Source of the DNA: Impatiens glandulifera
Lineage: Eukaryota > Streptophyta > Magnoliopsida > Ericales > Balsaminaceae
Direction: 5' to 3'
Assembly (NCBI RefSeq): GCF_907164915.1
Contig: NC_061869.1
Span: forward strand, 13,228,221-13,292,220
DNA length: 64,000 nt
Each line of letters opens with the position of its first letter. Position 1 is the first letter of the stretch. Both the position numbers and the translations under genes were made by a program. Positions 44,225-56,508 of this stretch are shown piece after piece. The notes below the pieces were generated by a model that was not told the DNA's origin, made no database searches, and saw nothing but the letters and a program-made list of their open reading frames with translations.

Positions 44225-45620
44225 TCATCTCGACAGAGCTGAAATTTGAGGTATTTTGATAATAAATTTTGTTATTTTCTTCAAACTCATTAAAACATCA
44301 AACCATGTAATACTAAAATGACAAAAATTCTCTAAAATTTTAAAGTTTTGAATAGGAAAACCTTTGATTGTGGCCGCCACATGTGAATTAGTAGAACTCA
44401 CAAAGATCTTTGGCATGTTATAATCCGGTTTTTTTTTACCCTGTTTTTAAAATGAAAAGAAGAACCATAATTAAAATAAGTAAATTTTGTTAAGATAGAT
44501 TGCACAAATAATTAAGAAAATACCATTTCATCTTCTTTTATAGTTTCTTTTTCCTGCAAATCATAAAACTTCAAATGCATTAATAAATGAAACATAGAGA
44601 AACAAAAGCATATGAAATTAATAGGTTATGATTCAAGAAACACAAACAATTGTCCATTTGATACGAGAAACCACGTCTCGAATTGTCTTTCCAGGAAATT
44701 GGTCAGCAATCTTTGAATACTTGGCTATGTTCGGCTCTGATTCATATCTGAAATATATATATATATATAAATGTTTATTTAAAAAAATTCAATCATTATG
44801 ATTTAGTAATCAGAAGTTAATTAAAATGAGAAATAGACAATGCAAATATACATCATAAAAGTAAAGAAAAAGACAATTACAATGATAATCTTTCTACACA
44901 ATGAGAGAAATTAAATTAATACAGAACGATATAAACTATTAAAAATAAATAAAAAATGAGAATAAAAGAACAAATACGATCTCTTAAAAGAATAATAAGA
45001 AAATACCAAAAAAGAAGTCAAACTAAAGAAGAAGCATAACGGTTTTAATATACACAATCAAATTAAAAATTATAAGTCACTACATTACCTATCATAACTT
45101 AGACTTTAACCTAAAAAAAGTTCATTTACCTGTTTTGAATGCGAAAAGACATAAGACATAATTAGGTTATACACTCAATCTAGTGATTACAAAAGAATAT
45201 ACGACAACACATTCATAATTTACATTTAACCAAAATAAGGGAAACCTGAAAAACATTATCCAAACCATTATCTTTTTCAAGATTCTTCAAATATCTAAAA
45301 TTAATATCAGAAATATAATTAGGTTAATAACAAAATGAAGTATTTTAAATCAATATAGTTTCAACTTAACACTAATTGCTCTTGTTAGCTAATAGAAGAA
45401 ACTAAAATTATGTGAACTAGATTTGTATATTTTTCTGTGTAAAAGTAATCAAATCCATTTAGATTGAAAATAAAATAAAATAAATAAATAAAGAGAGATG
45501 GACTATTTACATGGTAAGCAATCTTTTCAACCGAGTTTGTTCGTCATCCGACCAATCAGAAATTTGTGGATTGTGACAAAGTGATGTTGAATCCATATGA
45601 GTTTTGCTTCCCGATGCCAT
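44225..45620 (-). pseudogene. Array gene C: SANT/DUF3755-like, broken after exon 4
   Basis: Good exons: E1 45620-45511 (MASGSKTHMDSTSLCHNPQI, then SDWSDDEQTRLKRLLT), E2 44747-44648 (ESEPNIAKYSKIADQFPGKT, then IRDVVSRIKW), E3 44553-44524 (EKETIKEDEM) and E4 44440-44362 (NMPKIFVSSTNSHVAATIKG). E5 has lost its acceptor and is out of frame (EENNKIYYQNTSNF is present only in a shifted frame). E6, at about 44125-44075, has a TAA where A has the Gln codon of LRQIRNN, and the last exon (about 43870-43940) is scrambled. Reading on without splicing from E4 stops at 44225. It is closest to gene A in sequence and exon 3 type. Confidence 0.65.
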
Positions 45621-46559
45621 TAAATCAAATTCAAATTTCAGTCTAATATGTTTAAAGTAGAGAAATTTCTATCTCTGTAATGAAAACCTTCTTATTTATA
45701 AATAAACTGTGGTGAAAATTCAAACTATTATTATAATCAAATTTATTATTTTAGAGAAAAAAAATTCTAAAGATTTTTTAGTATTTATCTTTTTATTTAA
45801 TAGGCAAAGAATTATAATATGAAAATCATTTTTTAGCATTTTTCATGAATTTTGACAAAAAATATTACTTTCTTATTTACTTTTTACTTTATTCTACTCA
45901 TTTCTCAAAAAAGATTTATCAATGCAAAACATATTTTTTTTTTATATTAAAATCATTTTTAATATTTATATTATATTTATAAAAGAAAAAAGTGATTTTG
46001 ATTTTAACTAATTACCAATTTTTTACAGGTCAGGTAAACAAAATGAATACTTACAAAATATTACATTTTTGGTGGTCAAAAATCTAATTTTATTTATATT
46101 CTAGAAAATAGTTATGAAAAATTATAATTTAAGATTTTTACTTTTTTATTTATATTAATATCTATGCCCCCATTCAATATTTCAAACAAAATATTTATGA
46201 CAGATATAATACTTTTAAACAATTCTAAATTTTTTTAGAAATTCTATTTATCTCTTTCTTTACCGTAACTAAAATTAGTGCAAACAACTATTTGATTATT
46301 TTTTTTTTAAAATCGGTTAGAACCATTTCATTAAAATTCCAAAAAGTGGGAGGGTAAAATCAAAGTTAGACAAACCCTAGTTATGATTAATCATAATAAT
46401 AAAAAAAACCCTAAAAAAAACTAATTGGTAATATTCATACATTCTAAAAAAACAGATATTACAAATAAAAAAGACTACATTCAAACTTAACTATTCCAGC
46501 CTAACATTTTCCATGACATCCGTTTTCATTTAGAGGCCTTCTTCCCATTCCTCTAACGA

Positions 46560-49500
46560 TGAAAAGAGGTTGTGCTGAGGTCAGGGCTCTTTTTTCGAAT
46601 GATCAAGCAATCCTGGTGGAGGTCAAAAACAGAATCACATGAATCGTGTTTAATCTTGTTATTGTCTATAGTAGCAACTCAAGCACTGACAGAAGACTCC
46701 TCTGGAATTGTCTGAGAAACTAGATCGGTAGTGATAAATCTTGGGCTGTCCTCGGTGCTTACAACGTAACCAGAAACGAATCTGATTGTAGCCCAAAATC
46801 TGAAATAACTCGGGATATGATTGACTATAATGACTACATCAGAGATATGGGTTGTTTCGAGCCTACCAATTCTAGGAACTTCTTCACTTGGTCTTCTACG
46901 AGAGAGAATGTGCAAATTAGAAGAAGTAGAATTGACAGATGTCTGGTAAATGAGAACTCGATTAACCAATTTCCAAGAAGTCAACTTCACATTCTGAATC
47001 CGAGTATATCTGATCACTGCCCGATTAAATTGTTCTGGGAAAAGGAAGAAAGGTACAAAAGGCCCTTTAAAATTTTCAATTTTTGGATGGATAATGACAA
47101 TTTCAAGGGTATTCTCGAAAGAGTATAGTCAATAGATGTCAGGGGTTCCAACATGTACAACGTTTCTGAGAATCTTAAGCTCCTAAAGAATCATCTCCAA
47201 AGCTTTGATAAGAAGAAGTTCAGTAATATCTCCAATAGAGTTTTGTCTGCTAGAGAAGAACTGGAAGAGGTTCAGAAAAGGTTATTAAGGGATGATAGTG
47301 ATGAACAACTAAATGAAACAAAAATGTATGCGCTTGAAAACTTCAGGAAGCTGAGTCTTCTTAAAAAGAATTTTGTTAGACAGAAATCAAAACAGAGTTG
47401 GCTCTCATTGGGTGACAAAAACACATTTTTCTTCTACAGAAAATGTAAGGATGGAAACATGAGAAACAATGTGTACAGGCTGAAGAATGATGATGGTGAA
47501 TATGTTCAGGGTCAAAAGGGTGTACAAGATCTGGCTATCGATTTCTATAAGAAGCTTATGGGTACAAGAAAACAACATCAAAGTTACCTGAATACCTTGT
47601 ATAAGATTATTGATAAGAAAATCTCTACAGAAGATAGTCGCGAGCTGATAAGGGTGGTCATGAAGAATGAGGTTAAAGAAGCTCTGTTTAGTATTGATGG
47701 GAATAAAAGCCCGGGTCCTGATGGGTGTAATGCACAGTTCTTCAAAGACAATTGATCGGTTGTGGGTAAAGACGTAACTGATGGAGTTCTGAGTTTTTCA
47801 AGAACATGAAGATGTTAAAGCAATGGAATACAACGGTCCTAACCTTGATCCCCAAAACTGCAGTACCCGAGAAAATACAAGATTTCAGTCCAATTTTCTA
47901 CTCCAATGTGATTTATAAAATCATTTCAAAACTCATTTATAAACGCTTTAAAAATGTCATAGGAAAAATAATAAATCTTAATAAATCTGCATTCATCCCC
48001 GATAAGACAATCTCTCATAATATTCTTCTCATATAGAGTCTATTAAAAGGCAATGGGAAAAAAAGAAATATCCCCGAGAGTGGCTTTCAAAATAGATATC
48101 AAGAAAGCTTTCGACTCTGTTAGATGGGAAGCCATTCGGGACTTTCTAGTTGTTTTTCTATTTTTCTTATGATTTTTATCGATTGGATTATGCAATGCGT
48201 TTCATCATACTACTTTATTGTTAGCGTCAATGGAGTCCACATAGGCTATTTCAAGGGTGAAAACGGGGTAAGGCAAGGGGACCCCCTCTCTTCTTATCTT
48301 TTCTTAGATATCATGGCGATCTTTGAGAGAATCTTCACGATGTTCCGAAAGAATCGTCCATACATCTTTCACCTATTCTTTGAGGTAGAGGAGTTATCCC
48401 ATTTATGCTCTACTGACGATTTGTTCATTATAGCGCACACAAATGTTGATTCCATTAAAACTATTAGGGCTGCACTAATGCTCTTATCTGAGGTTACAAG
48501 TTTAACTATTAATGAAAGCAAAAGTGTGACATTTTATGGAGACGTGAAGGACGAAACAAAACAGGACATCTTCAACATCATGGGCATCAAGTAAGACAGT
48601 TTTCCCGTAAGGTACTTAGGAATTCCGTTAACCGTGAAGCAGATCGAGAACTCACACTGCAAACCGCTAATTGAAAAGGTAAAAAACACCATATATGGTT
48701 GGGAAGTAAAAAAAATTTCTTATGTAAGGAGGATCAAACTTATCAAAATTGTGGTCATGAGCATAAATGACTACTAGGCGTAACAGATGGTCATTTCGAA
48801 GAAGGTAATGAAGGAGCTTGACACGCTGATGATGAACTTTATCTGGGGTAATAGCGGAAGATGAGGAAAGAAAGTCAAATGGACCGCTCTCTGCAAACCG
48901 AATGATGTGGGAGGCATCGACTTGAAGAACTATATCGAGTGGAACAAGGCTCTAACATTCAAGTATCTGTGGGATTTGAAGAACAATTAGGAGTTACTAT
49001 GGATCAAATGGGTGCATACGAGGTTTATGAAACACGAAACCAATATCTGGACCTGCAAAATTCATGAAGGTATGAGCAGGTCTCTAAAAAAAAATTCTTA
49101 AACTAAGAAGCGATATTGCAGATCTTTACGATATCCGGCTAGGGGACGGGAAATGCACTCTATTCTGGCACGACCTCTGGTTCGAAAACCATCCTATCAT
49201 CCACAAGGAGGAGTTTCAAAATATCATTATCAGAAGGGACTACGCAAAAGCGAAAATTAGAGACATCAAAGACGTGAATTGGAACTCACTCTTGAGAATA
49301 ATTCTATAAGGAAAGAGGATACTTGATCATATAAGTAACATACAACTACACGATAGATCAAATATTCATTAATGAAAAGCTGAGCACAATGGGAAACTGG
49401 TATCGAAGAAAATATTAAAGGTAACCCGGGAAAAAGCGCAGAAAGTAGAATGGGCTACTCTTGTATGATCAACAAATATTATCCTTAAACACCAGTTCAT

Positions 49501-50150
49501 CCTATGGCTCGCCTTCTGGGAAAGACTTAGCACTCATGATCGTATTAGCAAGTATATGAGCATTCCGGACGCGAGCTGTCTTCTATGCATATGAAATGAA
49601 GAAACCATAGATCACCTATTAGGGAGTTGATGTATTTCTTCGGAGCTTTGAGAAAGATTCTATAAAAGCCTGGAGTTGATTAGTTTCCTGAGCGAATGGA
49701 ATGAAATCAAAGAAGGAGAACCGCTCAAAGCCAATGGAAATAGATTTGCAACAAGCGTGTTCAAGTGCGGCTTTGGAGCAGTGGTGTATAACATTTTGCA
49801 AGAACGGAATGCAAGGGTATATGGCAGGACCCGCAGGAGCATTGAAGAGTTATTGAAAGATATTGTATCAGATTGCAGCGTTCTCGCGAGAACGTGGAGA
49901 AGAATTCTAAGCACGGAGCAGAACTGGAATATCTACAAGAACTAGAATTTACCGTTTTTTGAACTCACTAGAATTGAAAACATTGTAATCAGATAATTCA
50001 TTTACATTTTTAGTTTTTTAACTTTTATTCAGAATGTTACGACTTCAAAATTATTCCAGGTCTGTCTAGAATGATCTCTTAAACTCGTGGTTTTTTTCCA
50101 GGTTTTGAGAATTTTTAATGAAATGACGCTAAGTCATTTTTCCCAAAAAA
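46560..50150 (+). mobile_element. LINE ORF2 remnant: endonuclease C-half, RT, zf-RVT
   Basis: Plus-strand pieces in order: endonuclease C-half (AVLGAYNVTRNESD at about 46750; RRSRIDRCLVN and SISDHCPI at 46920-47030), the linker with KSKQSWLSLGDKNTFFFYRK (47385-47445), RT entry (SIDGNKSPGPDGCNAQFFKD, 47690-47750), ISKLIYKRFKNVIGK (47925), NGVRQGDPLSSYLF (48265-48306), then the catalytic site as LCSTDDLFII (48409), and RYLGIPLT (48612). The zf-RVT part (FILWLAFWERLSTHDRISKY, 49498-49557) and a LINE-like 3' end (TTTTTAATGAAATGACGC at 50114, then a short A run) close it. The catalytic YADD is STDD and about ten stops or shifts are present: dead. Confidence 0.85.
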
Positions 50151-50199
50151 ATGAGTTTATATTGAAGATGATGATGAGTATTGTTATTTATTATTTTGA

Positions 50200-51600
50200 A
50201 ATCTCTCTTTGTACGAGCCTGTTTTGATTTGATAGAAAGAATTGTTTTTAAGAACTTTAGGGCTTTTATCTTTGTTATCTTCTATTTGAATTTATGTGCT
50301 CTTGTCTTCATTATCTTCGGCTTCAGCTTCAGCTTTAAACTCCACATTGGTTTTTGAATCTTCTTTATCGAATTTAGAATTCTCCGTTTCAGCTTTGAAA
50401 TCTGAGTATCTTCCTCTTTAGCTTCCTCAATAACAACTCAAGGTTCTTCTTTAATTTCCATTATGATCCTTTTCATTACAAAAAAAATTATTTTCCTCTT
50501 CACCTTGATTCCCTTTTACTTTCTTTACTTCACTTCTTTCATTTTTCCCATAATCCTTCTTACTCTCTTTCTCTGCATTTTTCTCATTTTTATCTTTTTT
50601 TTCACTATTTTGTGCTAAATAGACTAGCAAAGTGACTTAGAGCTTCTACATTATACATGTGTGTTGGGATGTCCCTAAGTTTGAACCATATTTGGGCTGT
50701 TTCCTTTGGCTTTCTTAGAAGACTCAATTCTTCAGACCATCTCTCAAACTACATACTGTTGGATCCAATATAAGTATGCCCAATTTTTAGAATATCATCC
50801 AAGTTCGTTCTATTTTTGAATTGTAGAAAATAGAGATCATGGATGTTTGCAGAAACCTTCTCCAGTCATTTCTGCTCCCATTATTTAATTAGTGATTCAT
50901 TAATGTTTGGGAAAGATACACGGTTCTTTCCTATGTAGTTCCCAACAACTATATTTTCCCATTCTTTGACGCATTTCTCCTCTATTTCAGCGGGGCAATT
51001 TAAATTCAAAAGGAGAGTTGAGAATCTCAACTTTTGTTTTAAACTCACCCAAGTAGATTGACCTTTGTATGCATGATATTTTGCTTTCTTTTCTGCATTC
51101 TTTTTCCCGACTTCATTTACCTTCTAGTTGGAATTGCTCCTGGTAGTATAGCTCTTTGATTTGGGGGACTTCATTAGCTCTCTCATTGTTTCCACTGACC
51201 AGTTTACTATCTTTTTGTATTCTTCCTTCTTTAGTAGATTCCAATCTTGAAGATAATGTATATTCAATTGAACGGTTGTTTTCTGTATTTTCTTTTCGTT
51301 GAGAACAATCTCTCATTTCTTTGCATGCATCAGTAGCTTTGTGATTTGATTTCTAAGTCCAAAGAGGTTTGTTCTTTCATTATACCCAACCTTCCATGTT
51401 CCTTCATTTTCCCCCTGTTTTCCTACCTCACTTTCTTCAGAATTTATATCAATAATTGGTTCTTTACCTTTGTTGCATTCCTGCTTTTCATGGATAATTT
51501 TTCTTCAGCAATCCTATCGATTTATTTTTCAGCTACCTCCCTTACTCCTTCCATCACAAATTCTTTGACTTCCTTATTCTTATTACCTTTTATTTCTTCC
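50200..51600 (-). pseudogene. LINE ORF1 (DUF4283-type) remnant, minus strand
   Basis: The minus strand from about 51120 to 50620 reads, with few stops, KYHAYKGQSTWVSLKQKLRF, EEKCVKEWENIVVGNYIGK, FERWSEELSLLRKPKETAQI and WFKLRDIPTHMYNVEALSHF. This is the DUF4283 pattern W-S-P-x-L ... xVWVKLxxIPxxxW...GLSxIAS. A Lys/Glu-rich tail follows toward 50220. It lies tail to tail with the plus-strand ORF2 and fits the outer, minus-oriented LINE. Confidence 0.65.
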
Positions 51601-51818
51601 CATTTTGATGAATAGAATAACACAACAACAAAACAGAGCAATAACAGAATATGATACACTAGAAACCCCAACTATTATAGAACATGGTAAACTAGAAATC
51701 CTAACATTCCAACTAAGCTTTGCAGATGAATGAACGACCTACTTATTAGAGTGAATACCATGCCGTTCGTGCCGATTGTGTCGATCGTGCCGATTGTGCC
51801 GATCGTCCTATTTGCTTG

Positions 51819-52740
51819 CTTTATAACAAACTCTTGAGAAACTTCTCATTTATCAATTGATTGTATGGACGAATCTTAAGAATCTTAGTTTATTTGAACT
51901 TAAAAATAACTTAGCATAATTAAAAGAAAATTTTGAATAAAATTAGTAGATTAAAATAAGTTTTATAATTTTTTAAATATTATATAAACAAATAGTGAAT
52001 TAAATTGAAAAAATTAAAATATAATATCACATTTTTACCGAAAAAATATAGTATTTCGGGGTGCATTTTGACTAACCCGAACCCGTACATTTCTCTGTCC
52101 CTGTTTATTTATATATATATATATATAACCAAGTTAATATTTGAACTCTTTAGTGTTTTTCCATCCTATCAAGTTAGAACAACGGCTCGATTTGACATCA
52201 TAGAGGCAACTCTATATATTTTTTATTTGAAATATATAAAACTTGTATTTATCTAAAAGCTTATAATAGTGAAAACAATGTCGACATGAAATATATATAT
52301 TACCTAAATCATTAAACAACTTCTGTTAGTTTTATTAAAAAGTCCGATTAATTTTATTTGTACACCAGAAAATCAATTTGAAAAAATAAATAAAAGGAAA
52401 TTAAGCATAGAAAATTAGTAAACGGGAATAAAATCTCAAAGAAATGAAAAGGCCCAAAATAACCAAAGCTTTATTGGCCGACTTGAAACTCAATTTATTT
52501 GAGTGATTTATTGGTAAACTTTTTTTTATCTAAATATGTTTCTCTTTAGAATTGAAAAATAATCAAACATCCATTTTAAAATAAACTAATTGACAACAAA
52601 CAAAACAAATTCATCATCCACACAATTTTTTTTGTAAACTACAATTCATGTCAAAGAGTTCAACTTATTTAAATATTTCAAAACAAAGATCAAAGTCATA
52701 CTAAAATTAATAGAGTAGATTAACCGATAACATTTTTACC
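51819..52740. other. Flank between the LINE complex and gene X, matches 62195-63130
   Basis: Starts with host sequence TATAACAAACTCTTGAGAAA, the same as at 62191 next to the empty site. It holds a TATATA run (52109-52126). No gene. Confidence 0.65.
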
Positions 52741-52754
52741 CATGGTCCTAGGAC

Positions 52755-53630
52755 AAAATGGCGAGTCCAATGTTAATCTTTTGAATGATTTGCGGCAGGT
52801 GTTATATCTTTTTTTTTTGGAACGAAGGAGAACTAGCATGACCCCACAACCATGACTTCCCGCTTAAACCTAAACCGTTTTACATGTGTTATATCTTAAT
52901 CAATACTTCATAATAAAAACAATAAGTCTCATGTATTAAATGTTAAATCAATACTATATCAAAATCGCATTTCAACCCAAAAAATTTATAACTAGGACAG
53001 AAGGCAGGACAAAAGATAACACATTATACTTAAATAAATATTGTAAAGATGTTATACCTTTCTTGATTTACAAGATTGAAGCTTACATTTATTGAAACCC
53101 ATAAAAAAATTAGATTAGAGAAAAAAGATGATTAATTATTGAAGAAAATAATTAAATCATATTATTGAATCCAACATTTAATTTGGAGTACGTGCTTCAC
53201 CAGGAGAGAGCTGAAATCTGAGGTATTTTGATCACAAGCTTTGTTATTTTTTTCCATCATCTTCTCAATCACGTCTAGTTTAGATTCAATTGAAAAAAGA
53301 CACCAAAAATATTGAGAAACCATAGGTGTGAGAATAATAATAAGAAAATGTATAGAATAGGCCAACCTTGAAATATGTTTGGATTGTCATCAAATGTTTT
53401 TTTTTGTATCATGTTTTTAAAAAGAAAAAAAAGACAACAGATAAATAAAGGATGACATTCTTAATTTGAATTTAATAACAAATTAGAGTATTAGAGTAAT
53501 AGTGTTATGAATCGAGGACACATATAGTTAATTTTTTGATAAGAAATATCACATCAGGAATTGTCTTGTCAACCAAATGTTTAACCATCCTTACATACTT
53601 TCCTAACAAATGAGATAATGATTAACATTT
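52755..53630 (-). pseudogene. Array gene X: SANT/DUF3755-like, 5' end missing
   Basis: Recognisable minus-strand parts: an E2 relic at about 53630-53530 (KHLVDKTIPDV), E4 about 53405-53366 (DDNPNIFQG; acceptor lost and one extra A in a run, so shifted), E5 53283-53212 (VIEKMMEKNNKACDQNTSDF, then SSLL with a good donor), E6 about 53085-53060 (FNLVNQER) and a decayed E7 at about 52920-52755. Exon 1 is absent; sequence passes directly to the 3' flank of gene A'. It is closest to gene B (DTKxxTFDxxPNI exon 4). Its last exon carries a 75-bp insertion. Confidence 0.6.
52811..52885 (-). mobile_element. Short retroposed (SINE-like) insertion in the last exon of X
   Basis: A 75-base insert starts (on +) with a run of T and is flanked by an exact 12-bp duplication GTGTTATATCTT (52799-52810 and 52886-52897). 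The paralogous exon in X' (about 63195-63215) has the single uninterrupted GTTATATCTT. With the A tail on the minus strand and a long exact duplication, it was made by LINE-type target-primed insertion. The body (TTAGGTTTAAGCGGGAAGTC on minus) is too short to be a full SINE. Confidence 0.75.
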
Positions 53631-54188
53631 TTTTAAAGCAAAAGCAAAACATTAATGTTTAATTGCACAAATGTTATAAAAAATATGTATTAGAGACCAT
53701 TGAAAAAGTTAATGGGAAAAATCAAAACAAATTAGCAAGTTAATTTGTATAAAATCTCAAAGAATGAAAATCCCCAAAATATTCAAAGCTAATTTATTTG
53801 ACTAACCTATTGTGAACATAAAAGGACACTACTGGATTGATTTTTTATAATATAATTTAACCACAACCAATAATATATATAAATAATTTTCTTCATAATA
53901 AAAAAAATAATCAAATATCTTTTCAAAATAAACTAATTGTTAACAACTTAAACCAATCATCATCCACAATGTTTAAAAAATAATAATCAAAATTCATCAT
54001 GATTTAACCATTCATTTGGGAGGAAAAAGAATCCATAAAAAACTTAAGTAGTTCAACACATTGAAACATCCAAAACAACGAAAAATCAAACAAAAAAAAG
54101 GGTAGAATAATTGCAAACTTGTTTATCCAGGTCCAAAGTAAATCCAGAAAAATCTCAAGAGAAAATAGTAAGGTAAGACCATCTTAAC

Positions 54189-56151
54189 TTAAGAAGGTCC
54201 TAGGAACAATTCGGCGAGATCAATGTTAATTTTATAAGGATTTGGCGGCAAGGGCTTCATTAGCTCTGTATCTTCGTCAATGCTTCATAATCACAAATAT
54301 AAAATAATAAGTTTCAAGTATTAAATCTATCAAAAAGATAATAGTTGAACTAAAAAAATCCAAGAAATTGAAGGAAAGATTGAAAGTAAAGTATCATACT
54401 AGCTACATATTTTAAATATGTTATTCCTTATTTGTCTTAAGTGATTGACATTTGTATGTATCTGCAATAAAAAAACCATAAAAAATCAGATTACAGTTAA
54501 ATGATGATTAATTATTATAACATTTAAATTAATTTAAAAGATATCTGGTTCTCCTTGAGAGATCAGAAATTTGAGATAATTTGATTACAAATTTTGTTAT
54601 TTTCTTCCAACAACTCTCCAGTTACGCCTAATGTAGCTGCAATAGAAAAAGAATTATTGTTATTTTTAATTTGAAATGAAAACTCCGTATAATTGTAAAA
54701 GATACCAAAAATCTCTAAAATTTCACAAGAAAATTTCAGGTTCAATTTACGATTATTTATCACAAAATAAAAGTTTTGAATAGGAAACCTTTGAATTCGG
54801 CAGACTCATGCGAATTAATAGAATCCACATAGAGATTTAGTTTCTCATCATCCAGTTTCTGTGTATCCTATTTTTGAAAAGAAAATAAGAATCATTAATA
54901 AATAACAATTTCATTATTAATTTCAATATGAAATTTGAATATTTGTAATGTAGGAGTAACTTAAAATAGGTATAGTTTAAAGATAGACTGCACAAATAAT
55001 TAAGAAAATATAAATTTAATTTTCTTTATAATTTCTTTTTCCTGCAAACCATAAAACATTAAATTTTTTCATGATTTAAACATAAAGAATCAAAAACAAA
55101 TGATATTAATAGGTTATGATCCAAGAAACACTAACAATTATCCATTTGATGCGAAGTGCAACATCGCGAATTGTCTTTTTAGGCATAAGAGCAGCGATCT
55201 TTGAGTACTTGGCAATTTTGGGCTCACATGCATATCTGAAATGTGTGTATATATATTAACGAGACTTATGCTTATTGAAAAAATAGAGTAAATTATTACT
55301 GTATGAGTCATTATAAATTAATTAAAATGAGAAAATAGACAGAGAAAATAGACAAAGAAAATATAGAGCATCGTACAAAAATACAATTAAAATGATACTC
55401 TTTATATTGATAAGAAATGAGAAAAATTAAATTACTACAAAAAAGTAAAGTATTATACATAAATAAATGAGAATAAAAGAACAAACAAGACATCCTCAAA
55501 ATAATAATAAGAAAATATAAAATTCATTTTCTTATTACATATTTATTAAGGAGTCGACTTAGATAATATGCATAACGATTTTAGGATAGACAATAAATGA
55601 TTACAAAACAAGTCTCAAGATTAGTGTCATCTTAGACTACAATATAACAAGAAAGATAAAAAAAATGTAAATTCATTTATTTGTTTCAAATACGACAAGA
55701 CATAATTCTGCTTCGAATACGACAAGACATAGATTTGATGTATAATTAGTTTACTACACACAATCTAGTGATTATAAAACAAGATAAGACAACCTTGATC
55801 ATAAGTTACACATAATGGAAATTAGGAAGAAAAAATGAAAACAATATTAAGTCATTTTCTTTTTCAAGATTCTTAAAATAAAATTAATATACAAAATCAA
55901 ATTATTTTCAAATAAATATAATTTCAATGTAGCACTAAGCTGACCCATTTAACTAAAATTATGTGAATTAGGTGTGACCCATTTAGATATGCATATTTCC
56001 CTGTTGAAACTAATAAAATTCACTTAGATTGAAAATAAATAAATAAAGAGATATCGAGTAATTACATGGTAAGCAATTTTTCCAATTGTGCTTGTTCATC
56101 CTTAGACCACTTCGAAATTTGAGGATTGTACCAAAGAGATGTTGAATCCAT
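54189..56151 (-). pseudogene. Array gene A': SANT/DUF3755-like, same splice lesions as A
   Basis: E1 56151-56066 (MDSTSLWYNPQISKWSKDEQ), E2 55235-55136, E4 about 54869-54790, E5 at about 54628-54555 and the last exon ending TAA at 54189-54191 (TAG in A). E3 donor loss and the E5 donor GA are the same as in A, so both lesions came before the block duplication. The internal-Met start is also shared. The conserved C-terminal motif GVTGELLEENNKICNQIISN is unchanged, and the frame across the remaining exons is preserved as in A, which may hint at recent decay or a residual product. Confidence 0.65.
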
Positions 56152-56508
56152 ATGAGATTTGGTTTCCAAAGGTCTACAATGTTTAAAGTATAGGAAAATT
56201 TCTTCAATATCCCTTTAAATACAACATTTATTTGTGGATAAACTTTAAGAGGGATTGGAATATTTTTTTAGCATGATTTATATATTTGAAAAAAATATTA
56301 CTTTTTTTCATTTACTTTTCCCTTTTATTTCAACTCATTTCACATAAAAAGATTTATCAATGCTAATTAAAAAAAATGATTTATCAATTCAAATTACATT
56401 TTTATATCAAAATCACTTTTATTATTTATTTAATAATTATTAAAAGTGAGTGTAATTGTAACAAATTGTCACATTTTAAAAAGATCCATGAAAATATTAC
56501 AACTAAAT

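Larger units (their letters stand above)
46299..51807. mobile_element. LINE complex (5.5 kb) inserted between array genes C and X
   Basis: The insert is bounded by CTATTTGATTA (46288-46298) and CTATTTGCTTG (51808-51818), a slightly decayed ~11-bp target duplication. At the matching place in block 2 (about 62183) the host sequence runs on without an insert. On the left the minus strand ends in TTTTAATGAAATGG and then a poly-A-like run (T run at 46299-46308), so the outer element is minus-oriented, with its 5' end on the right. The right end is an unusual GC-richer series of CGATCGTGCCGATTGTG repeats. Inside are a minus-strand ORF1 part and a plus-strand EN/RT part, so a second LINE probably inserted into the first. 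Confidence 0.8.
37845..53530. repeat. Tandem block 1 of the SANT/DUF3755-like gene array (A, B, C, X, plus later LINE)
   Basis: From TCAAATCAGGAATTGTCTTG (37864) onward this segment matches 53553 onward in the same orientation, with genes at constant offset: B start 42568 against 58272, C start 45620 against 61366. The offset of about 15.7 kb includes a 5.5 kb LINE complex not present in block 2, so the original unit was about 10.2 kb. The left border lies inside a relic of exon 2 of gene type X, the same place where block 1 ends, which suits unequal crossing-over. Confidence 0.85.
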
